This document shows, one piece after another, positions 57,918 through 64,000 of a stretch of 64,000 nt of DNA. A model generated the notes under the pieces. It was not told where the DNA came from and ran no database searches. It saw nothing but the letters and a program-made list of their open reading frames with translations. The first letter of the stretch is position 1. Each line of letters begins with the position of its first letter. The stretch comes from Streptomyces sp. H27-C3 (GTDB taxonomy: Bacteria; Actinomycetota; Actinomycetes; Streptomycetales; Streptomycetaceae), in assembly GCF_030063415.1 (NCBI RefSeq), contig NZ_JASITA010000005.1, forward strand, positions 202,303-266,302. The letters are read 5' to 3'. Position numbers and translations under genes: made by a program.

Positions 57918-59195
57918 TTACTTGTAGTCCTTGAGCAGCTTGCGGTAGGCGTCGCCGACACCCTTCGCACCCTGCTCGGGGGTGGCCTTGCCGCTGAGGA
58001 CCTTGCCCATTTCCAGCCGGATGGGCTCGAAGAGCGCGTTGGCCTCGGGGATCCAGGGCCGCTGCACGGACTTCTCGACTGCGGGGCGGAAGAACTGCAC
58101 CATCTGGTTGTTCTCGACGGTCGGCGCCGAGTAGACCGAGGTGCGGGTCGGCAGCAGGCTGAGCTTCTCGGTGGTCTGCTGCTGCACCTTGGCGGAACTC
58201 ATGTACTTGATGAACTCGTAGCTGGCGTCGAGGTTGCCGGACCCGGCGTAGGCGGCGAGGTTCCAGCCGCCCTGCGGGGAGGCCTGGCGGGCGGTGCCGG
58301 CCGGGACCGCGGCGACGCCGAGGTTGTCCTCGTCGTCCTTGAACTGCTTGCCGGCGAGCGCGCCCTCGATGGACCAGGGGCCGTCGAGCATCATCGCGAC
58401 GTCGCCGTCCTTGAACGCGTTCAGCTGGTTGTTGTATCCGTCGCTGGCGTCGGTGACGGCGGCCTCGGAGTCGACCAGGTCCTTCATCACCTTGAACGCC
58501 GCGGCGCCCTCGGCGTCGTCGACCAGGATCTCCTTCGACTTGGTGTCGAGGAGGTCGCCGCCTTCGCCGTAGAGGTAGGGGAGGTAGAAGTACGGGTCGT
58601 CGCCGCGCAGGTACAGGCCGGTCTTGCCGCTCTTCGACTTGACCTTCTTGGCGGCTTCCTTCACATCGGCGAAGGATGCGGGCAGGTCCGCGCCGGCTTC
58701 CTTGAGCATTTTCTTGTTGTAGAAGAGCGCGAGGCTGTCGATGGTCTGCGGGGCGGCGTACGTCTTGCCCTTGAACTTGGTGCTGGCCGCCGCCTGCTTC
58801 AGGTAGTCCGCCTCCCTGTCGAGCGCGGAGGTGCCGTCCAGCGGTGCGAGGTAGCCGAGGTTGGCGAAGTCCGCGACCCAGGCGACCTCGGTGCGCATCA
58901 CGTCGGGGGCGCCGGAGTTGCCGCCCGCGGCGTTCTTGAACTTCGCGTTGGCCTCACCGAAGGGCACGCTGACGTACTTGACGTCGACCTTCTTGTGCTC
59001 CTTCTCGAAGCTCTCGGCGATCGCCTTGTACGTCGCCTTCTCGGCGTCGTTCGAGGTGTCCCAGAAGGTGACCGTGCCGGAGAGCTCTCCGCCGGAGCTC
59101 TTCTTGCCGCTCTCGTTGTCGCTGTCCCCGCCGCACGCTGTCGCCGCCAGTGCCAGGGCCGAGACCAGCGCGGTGGCCGCTATGCCACGCCGCAT
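57918..59195 (-). CDS. malE: Maltose/maltodextrin-binding lipoprotein
   Basis: A 425-aa solute-binding lipoprotein. ATG 59195 follows AAGGAG. Signal and lipobox: ALVSALALAATACGGDSD, Cys at about residue 21. The body is a family 1 binding protein (GTVTFWDTSNDAEKATYKAI, MMLDGPWSIEGALAGKQF). It captures maltodextrins released by the amylases and hands them to MalFG. Its promoter region holds several CTTGC/GCAAG MalR-type half-sites. Confidence 0.96.
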   Translation of the reverse strand: MRRGIAATALVSALALAATACGGDSDNESGKKSSGGELSGTVTFWDTSNDAEKATYKAIAESFEKEHKKVDVKYVSVPFGEANAKFKNAAGGNSGAPDVMRTEVAWVADFANLGYLAPLDGTSALDREADYLKQAAASTKFKGKTYAAPQTIDSLALFYNKKMLKEAGADLPASFADVKEAAKKVKSKSGKTGLYLRGDDPYFYLPYLYGEGGDLLDTKSKEILVDDAEGAAAFKVMKDLVDSEAAVTDASDGYNNQLNAFKDGDVAMMLDGPWSIEGALAGKQFKDDEDNLGVAAVPAGTARQASPQGGWNLAAYAGSGNLDASYEFIKYMSSAKVQQQTTEKLSLLPTRTSVYSAPTVENNQMVQFFRPAVEKSVQRPWIPEANALFEPIRLEMGKVLSGKATPEQGAKGVGDAYRKLLKDYK

Positions 59196-59313
59196 GTGAA
59201 CTCCTTCAACAGATGCCCGAGATGACAGATGCCGGGTGCAGCTCCTGCCGACCGCTCCCTCGCGGCGCCGGGTCGTCGAGGAACGTAACAAGGATGAAAG
59301 AAGTCCGAAAGAC

Positions 59314-59464
59314 CTTGCGAAGATTTTCCGCAAGAGCAGCCGATCGTTACATCCACGTGTCCTCAAGGTTGCCGCATTACCCCTTGCCAAGCAGGCTGTG
59401 TACGAGTTGACGACCTTGCTGCCGCTCCTGCAATCACTACCGCAAGGACTTGCAGGACTGTTAC
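59314..59464. promoter_or_regulatory. MalR operator cluster between malE and alpha-glucosidase 2
   Basis: The 336-bp divergent region carries CTTGCG...CGCAAG (59314-59335), CTTGCCAAG (59383-59391), CTTGCTGC (59414-59421) and GCAAG-GA-CTTGC (59442-59453), the last followed by CTGTTAC (59458-59464). These half-sites suit MalR, which is known to repress malE in Streptomyces. The cluster could control both directions. Confidence 0.7.
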
Positions 59465-59531
59465 TTTCGGAGGGCGTCAGCGTTGATCTCGTAGTTGCCG
59501 ATCCATCCGCTCGCACGAGAGGGACCCCTTC

Positions 59532-61133
59532 ATGGCGCAGGAGCTCACGACCCCGCAGACCGCACCGCGCGGCTGGTGGCGCGACGCCGTCATCTATCAG
59601 GTGTACGTGCGGTCCTTCGCCGACAGCAATGGCGACGGCATCGGGGATCTGCGCGGAATTCGCGAGCGTCTGCCGTACGTCGCACAGCTGGGTGCCGACG
59701 CGGTGTGGCTCACGCCGTTCTACGCCTCGCCGCAGGCGGACGGCGGCTACGACGTCGCCGACTACCGCGCCGTCGACCCGCTCTTCGGCAGCCTCGACGA
59801 CGCCCGCGAGCTGATCACCACCGCGCACACGCTGGGCCTGCGGGTGATCACCGACATCGTCCCGAACCACACCTCCGACCAGCACGTCTGGTTCCGAGCG
59901 GCGCTCGCGGAGCGGCAGGGGGGCCCGGCCCGCGAGCGTTACCACTTCCGGCCCGGACGGGGCGCGGGCGGCCAACTGCCGCCCAACGACTGGGAGTCCG
60001 TCTTCGGCGGGTCCGCCTGGACGCGCACCGCCGACGGCGACTGGTATCTGCATCTGTTCGCGCCCGAGCAGCCCGACCTCAACTGGGACAGCCCCGAAGT
60101 CCACGAGGAGTTCGACTCGATCCTGCGCTTCTGGCTGGACCTGGGCGTGGACGGATTCCGTATCGACGTGGCCCACGGCATGGTCAAGGCCGAGGGCCTG
60201 CCCGACATCGGCGCCCGCGAGCAGGCCAGGATGATCGGCTCGCAGGTCCTGCCGTTCTTCGACCAGGACGGTGTGCACGAGATCCACCGCGGCTGGCGCA
60301 GGCTCCTTGACTCGTACGACGGTGAACGCGTCGGCGTCGCGGAGGCCTGGGCGCCCTCCCCCGAGCGGCTCGCCCTGTACGTACGCCCCGACGAGCTGCA
60401 CCAGGCCTTCAACTTCCAGTTCCTCAACTGCCCTTGGGACGCGTCGGCGATGCACGCGGTCATCGATGTATCGCTCGCCGCCACCGGCTCCGTGGGCGCT
60501 CCCACCACCTGGGTGCTGTCCAACCACGACGTGGCCCGCCATGTCACCCGCTACGGCGGCGACGACTACGCGCTGGGCCTGCGCCGCGCCCGCGCCGCCG
60601 CGCTGTTGATGCTGGCGCTGCCCGGGTCGACGTACATCTACCAGGGCGAGGAGCTCGGCCTGCCCGAGGTCACCGACCTGCCCGACGAGGCCCGCCAGGA
60701 CCCGTCCTTCTTCCGCAGCGACGGGCAGGAGGGGCTGCGCGACGGGTGTCGGGTCCCACTCCCCTGGTCCGGTGACCAGGCCCCGTACGGCTTCGGATCC
60801 GGCGGGAGTTGGCTCCCGCAGCCCGACGGCTTCAAGGGCCTGACGGTCGAGGCCCAGACCGGCGACCCCCGTTCCACCCTGGAGCTCTACCGAGCCGCGC
60901 TCGCCCTGCGCCGCGAGCTGCCGGGCCTGGGCGACGGTCCGATGAGCTGGCTGCCGGCCCCGGACGGCGTGCTGGTCCTGGGCAGGCCCGGCGTCGTCTG
61001 CACGCTCAACACCACCGGTCGCGCGGTCGAAATCGGGACCCCGGGAAGGCTCCTGATCGCCTCCGCGCCACCCGCCGTTTCCAGTGCCACAACTACCCTA
61101 TCGGCTGATTCCTGCGCATGGTGGGCAATCTGA
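59532..61133 (+). CDS. aglA: Intracellular GH13 alpha-glucosidase, copy 2
   Basis: A 533-aa cytoplasmic enzyme closely related to the leftward copy at 54233. Conserved regions: ITDIVPNHTSDQH, VDGFRIDVAHG, VGVAEAWAPS, LSNHDVARH. It starts at ATG 59532, after GAGAGGG. It is divergent from malE across a MalR-type operator cluster and ends 25 bp before malR. It breaks imported maltodextrins to glucose. The symbol is by analogy with streptomycete aglA. Confidence 0.92.
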   Translation: MAQELTTPQTAPRGWWRDAVIYQVYVRSFADSNGDGIGDLRGIRERLPYVAQLGADAVWLTPFYASPQADGGYDVADYRAVDPLFGSLDDARELITTAHTLGLRVITDIVPNHTSDQHVWFRAALAERQGGPARERYHFRPGRGAGGQLPPNDWESVFGGSAWTRTADGDWYLHLFAPEQPDLNWDSPEVHEEFDSILRFWLDLGVDGFRIDVAHGMVKAEGLPDIGAREQARMIGSQVLPFFDQDGVHEIHRGWRRLLDSYDGERVGVAEAWAPSPERLALYVRPDELHQAFNFQFLNCPWDASAMHAVIDVSLAATGSVGAPTTWVLSNHDVARHVTRYGGDDYALGLRRARAAALLMLALPGSTYIYQGEELGLPEVTDLPDEARQDPSFFRSDGQEGLRDGCRVPLPWSGDQAPYGFGSGGSWLPQPDGFKGLTVEAQTGDPRSTLELYRAALALRRELPGLGDGPMSWLPAPDGVLVLGRPGVVCTLNTTGRAVEIGTPGRLLIASAPPAVSSATTTLSADSCAWWAI

Positions 61134-61158
61134 CATGCGACCGGTACAGTCCATTCCC

Positions 61159-62178
61159 ATGACCGCACGGCTTGCCGACATCGCAGCCCAGGCGGGGGTC
61201 AGTGAAGCGACGGTCAGCCGCGTGCTCAACGGCAAGCCAGGGGTTGCCTCGGCCACCCGTGAATCCGTACTTGCCGCACTCGACGTCCTTGGATACGAGC
61301 GCCCCGTCCGGCTGCGCAGGCGCAGCGCCGGACTGGTCGGCCTGATAACCCCCGAGCTCGACAACCCGATCTTCCCGGCGCTGGCCCAGGTCATCGGCCA
61401 GGCCCTGACCCGCCAGGGCTACACGCCGGTCCTCGCCACCCAGACACCCGGCGGCTCCACCGAGGACGAGCTCACCGAGATGCTCGTCGACCGCGGTGTC
61501 TCCGGCATCATCTTCGTCTCCGGGCTGCACGCGGACACCACGGCCGACATGCGGCGCTATGAGCAGCTGCGCGCCCAGGGTGTCCCCTTCGTCCTGGTCA
61601 ACGGCTTCTCACCCAAGGTCCAGGCACCCTTCATCTCCCCCGACGACCGGGCCGCGATGCGGCTGGCCGTCACACACCTGGCGGCCCTGGGGCACACCAG
61701 GATCGGCCTGGCCGTCGGCCCCAAGCGGTTCGTCCCGGTGCTGCGCAAGATCGAGGGCTTCCGGGCGGGCATGCAGGAACAGCTCGGCCTGGCCGCGGAG
61801 GAGACGGAGGAGCTGATCCAGCACTCCCTGTACACCCTGGAGGGCGGCCAGGCGGCCGCCTCCGCCCTCATCGAGCGGGGCTGCACCGCGGTGGTGTGCG
61901 CCAGCGACATGATGGCGCTCGGCGCGATCCGGGCCGCCCGCCGGCTGGGTCTCGACGTACCGCGTGATGTCTCCGTCGTGGGATTCGACGATTCCCCACT
62001 GATAGCGTTCACCGACCCGCCACTGACGACCATCCGCCAGCCGGTGACGGCGATGGGACAGGCCTCGGTCCGGGCGCTCCTCGAAGAGGTCGGCGGAACG
62101 CCTGCGCCGCACAGCGAATTCGTCTTCATGCCGGAATTGGTCGTACGCGGTTCAACAGCTTCGGGGCCCAGGCCCTAG
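61159..62178 (+). CDS. malR: Maltose-responsive LacI-family repressor
   Basis: A 339-aa repressor. ATG 61159 gives MTARLADIAAQAGVSEATVS, the same N-terminus as MalR/Reg1 of other streptomycetes as remembered; an ATG at 61135 is less likely. HTH residues about 4-25, hinge helix KPGVASATRESVLAALDVLG, ligand domain ending PHSEFVFMPELVVRGSTA. It represses malE, amylase and glucosidase genes until maltodextrin binds. No ribosome site is evident, so translation may be linked to the glucosidase gene just upstream. Confidence 0.95.
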   Translation: MTARLADIAAQAGVSEATVSRVLNGKPGVASATRESVLAALDVLGYERPVRLRRRSAGLVGLITPELDNPIFPALAQVIGQALTRQGYTPVLATQTPGGSTEDELTEMLVDRGVSGIIFVSGLHADTTADMRRYEQLRAQGVPFVLVNGFSPKVQAPFISPDDRAAMRLAVTHLAALGHTRIGLAVGPKRFVPVLRKIEGFRAGMQEQLGLAAEETEELIQHSLYTLEGGQAAASALIERGCTAVVCASDMMALGAIRAARRLGLDVPRDVSVVGFDDSPLIAFTDPPLTTIRQPVTAMGQASVRALLEEVGGTPAPHSEFVFMPELVVRGSTASGPRP

Positions 62179-62281
62179 GGACTCCCACGGTGTGTCTAGT
62201 CCTTGAGCCGTAGAGCATGCGTGCGAGATCCGACCGGGGGATGATCGGTCTGGGGACGCTCATCTGGCAAACTCTCTCTCC

Positions 62282-63178
62282 ATGGGTGACGTGACCGTGA
62301 AGACTCTGGAAGGCCGGACGGCCACCACTCCCTCACCCGAACGGGACGGGGAGCGGAAGCAGCCGTCGGCGCGGCTCACCGCGCTGACGGGGCTGAAGAG
62401 ACTGCGTTCGCCCGGCCGCCCCCGGATCTGGTTCGAGATCCTGCTGATCGCGGTGAGTTACTGGACGTACTCGCTGATCCGCAATGCCGTCCCGGAGCAG
62501 AAGGCCGCGGCGCTGCGCAACGCGGACTGGATCTGGCAGGCCGAGAAGACGCTCGGCATCGCCGTCGAGCAGTCGGTCAACCACGCCGTGGACTCGGTGA
62601 CATGGCTGATCGTGTCGATGAACTACTACTACGCGACGCTGCACTTCGTGGTGACGATCGGTGTCCTGGTCTGGCTCTTCCGCAGCCATCCCGGCCGTTA
62701 CGCCGCGACCCGCACCGTACTTTTCGCCACTACGGGTGTCGCCCTGCTCGGTTACTTCCTGTATCCGCTGGCGCCTCCCCGACTGATGAACGGGCAGAAC
62801 TTCATCGACACGGTCCTGGTGCACCACACCTGGGGTTCGATGGCGTCGGGCGACCTCAAGCACATGTCGAACCAGTACGCCGCGATGCCGTCGATGCACA
62901 TCGGCTGGTCGCTCTGGTGCGGCCTGACGATCTTCGTGCTGGCCTCCGCGCCCTGGGCCAAGATCCTCGGTCTGCTCTACCCGACGGCCACCCTGGTGGT
63001 GATCGTCGCGACCGCAAACCACTTCTGGCTGGACGCGGTGGGCGGCATGCTCTGTCTGGCCTTCGGCCTCGCCGTCAGCCGCGCCTGGTACGGCGCGCTG
63101 CCGCACCGGCTGCCCAGGGTGGTCGCCGACGAGCGGCCCCGCCCGCGCCGCGGCCTGCGCAGCCGCCTCCGGGGCTGA
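62282..63178 (+). CDS. PAP2-superfamily membrane phosphatase/transferase
   Basis: A 298-aa polytopic membrane protein. Motifs of the PAP2_3 (inositol-phosphorylceramide-synthase-like) branch: APPRLMNGQNFIDTV, AAMPSMHIGWSLWCGL (catalytic His) and ANHFWLDAVGG. About six helices; the N-terminal 45 residues are cytoplasmic and charged. It may dephosphorylate or transfer lipid-phosphate head groups. It follows malR but is probably separate. Confidence 0.9.
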   Translation: MGDVTVKTLEGRTATTPSPERDGERKQPSARLTALTGLKRLRSPGRPRIWFEILLIAVSYWTYSLIRNAVPEQKAAALRNADWIWQAEKTLGIAVEQSVNHAVDSVTWLIVSMNYYYATLHFVVTIGVLVWLFRSHPGRYAATRTVLFATTGVALLGYFLYPLAPPRLMNGQNFIDTVLVHHTWGSMASGDLKHMSNQYAAMPSMHIGWSLWCGLTIFVLASAPWAKILGLLYPTATLVVIVATANHFWLDAVGGMLCLAFGLAVSRAWYGALPHRLPRVVADERPRPRRGLRSRLRG

Positions 63179-63208
63179 CCCCGCGTACGGCCGTGGGAAG
63201 ATTCCTCC

Positions 63209-63229
63209 GGGGCGGCAGCGGGCCGCCCC
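63209..63229 (+). terminator. Hairpin after the PAP2 gene
   Basis: GGGGCGGC (63209-63216) pairs with GCCGCCCC (63222-63229), a short stem 30 bp after the stop and just before the ribosome site of the next small gene. Confidence 0.5.
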
Positions 63230-63248
63230 AGCGGAGAGGCGTCATCAC

Positions 63249-63410
63249 ATGGCAGCGGGATTCTCGGACTGGAAAGTCAACAAGCAGTACTCGGAGAGCG
63301 ACCGTGTCGCCTACCGGGGCAAGCAGTACCGCTGCGTGGCGCCGCACAAGTCGAACTCCGCGAACAACCCGAAAACGGCCGTCACCCTGTGGAAGAAGGA
63401 CACGCCCTAG
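63249..63410 (+). CDS. 53-aa CBM5/12-like carbohydrate-binding protein
   Basis: ATG 63249, ten bases after GGAGAGG, codes a 53-residue protein: FSDWKVNKQYSESDRVAYRG, KQYRCVAPHKSNSANNPKT, ending VTLWKKDTP. The pattern W...Y..gd.V.y.Gk.Y.c...h.s.......lW is the chitin/cellulose-binding CBM5/12 fold, here as a stand-alone module with no signal peptide and no catalytic domain. Its TAG stop directly abuts repeat copy E. Function unknown; it may bind sugar polymers after release, or act inside the cell. Confidence 0.75.
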   Translation: MAAGFSDWKVNKQYSESDRVAYRGKQYRCVAPHKSNSANNPKTAVTLWKKDTP

Positions 63411-63576
63411 TAACGACCTCGGGGGTAATAGGGCGTGGATCAGCGAGCGGCGTCATGCGGCTTCGCGTCCAAGGCGGAGGAGGGAGGCGACGCGGAGCGT
63501 CGTCGACCGACGACAACGCCGGAGGCGGAGTCACAGGGCGTCGGGAGCCCACGCGCCATCGCCCCCGAGGTCGTAA
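63411..63576. repeat. Dispersed hairpin repeat, copy E
   Basis: A 166-bp copy with ends TAACGACCTCGGGGG and CCCCCGAGGTCGTAA. The core is nearly identical to B and D over bases 63455-63530. The right inner arm has decayed (GTCACAGGGCGTC), so internal pairing is weaker. It lies between the stop of the CBM protein and the end of an amidohydrolase remnant. Confidence 0.9.
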
Positions 63577-64000
63577 GGCCGTCAGATCGGCGTGGAGGCC
63601 GGGGGCGATACGCCCCGAGACGCTTTGCTCGCCGGAGGCGACCGCCGCGTGCGTCGTGCGGCCCTCCAGGGACATGAGGCCGGTCAGCGCACGCCCGCCG
63701 CATGGAGGTGGCGTACAGCTTCGGTGTACGCCGCCGGGTCCGGCCAGAACGCTTCGGCGTCCTGGCCGTGGCAGTCCGCGTGCCCCAGCCAGGCGGTGCC
63801 ACCCTCGACCGTGCGGTCCATGAAGAACTTGACGCCGCCCACGCGCCAGAGGCGGCCTGATTCCTTCTGGAGTGCGACGAGTCCGGCGAGGGCGGCGGCG
63901 TCCGTGCTGAACGGGCACGGCGATCGCGGCGAGCAGTCTCAGCGCCATCAGGCCGATCATTCCGGGGGTGTTCACCCACAGCAGGAGCTCGGTGTACGGG
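63577..64000 (-). pseudogene. Internally deleted, frameshifted amidohydrolase (YtcJ-like)
   Basis: Leftward. Bases about 63918-63684 read ALAGLVALQKESGRLWRVGG, VKFFMDGTVEGGTAWLGHAD and FWPDPAAYTEAVRHLHAAGV, then a TGA at 63686-63684. In the next frame the usual C-terminal end of the family follows at once (SLEGRTTHAAVASGEQSVSG, RIAPGLHADLTA), reaching repeat copy E. The central metal-binding part between these pieces is missing. Upstream of about 63918 the frame changes again. This is a decayed gene bordered by copy E and running off the window. Confidence 0.6.

Overview
The window is a GC-rich actinobacterial chromosome segment, almost certainly from a Streptomyces. Codon third positions are nearly all G or C, GTG and TTG starts are common, and the gene order (sucB, GntR regulator, aceE, lipB, lipA, DUF4191, RDD, glnA, glnII, amylase and mal genes, malR, PAP2) matches from memory the S. 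coelicolor interval around SCO2181 to SCO2233. No tRNA, rRNA, integrase, transposase or CRISPR array was seen.

Layout. 1-5.1 kb: the E2 acyltransferase gene (cut by the window start), an FCD-type GntR regulator and homodimeric pyruvate dehydrogenase E1, with a 17-bp perfect palindrome upstream of aceE. 5.1-15 kb: single genes (WYL regulator, SDR, a frameshifted paralogue of a sigma-like membrane protein, DUF4240, SpoIIE phosphatase, GNAT, TIGR01777 epimerase, FAD oxidoreductase, NsdA-like regulator). 15.2-18.8 kb: lipB-lipA, which supply the lipoyl groups used by the E2 protein, followed by small conserved genes. 19-20.4 kb: glnA; 29.8-30.9 kb: glnII. Each is preceded by a four-box GlnR-type operator.

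Between the two glutamine synthetases lies accessory DNA: a three-gene cassette (2-oxoglutarate/Fe(II) dioxygenase, SAM methyltransferase, eukaryote-like carnitine/choline acyltransferase), a hydrolase that has lost its 5' end, a frameshifted orphan and several single genes. 31-45 kb holds a lone winged-helix regulator, a PepSY membrane protein with a His/Met-rich partner, a two-component system, a 21-bp tandem array, a MarR fragment, a secreted DUF1996 protein, a broken Tat-type gene, the intact sigma-like membrane protein, a hydrolase/reductase/TetR group and small conserved genes.

46-62 kb is the starch and maltodextrin locus: a 1778-aa secreted amylopullulanase and an alpha-amylase digest starch outside the cell, MalEFG import maltodextrins, and two intracellular GH13 alpha-glucosidases cleave them. 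The glucosidase plus LacI-regulator pair is present twice, flanking malEFG; CTTGC/GCAAG operator-like elements precede amlB and lie between malE and the second glucosidase. The window ends with a PAP2 membrane enzyme, a 53-aa CBM5/12-like protein and an internally deleted amidohydrolase.

The most distinctive feature outside the genes is a dispersed, hairpin-forming repeat of about 165 bp. There are five related copies plus one short copy with similar ends. Most ends read ACGACCTC, several copies abut stop codons, the internal arms show compensatory base changes, and two copies border truncated genes.
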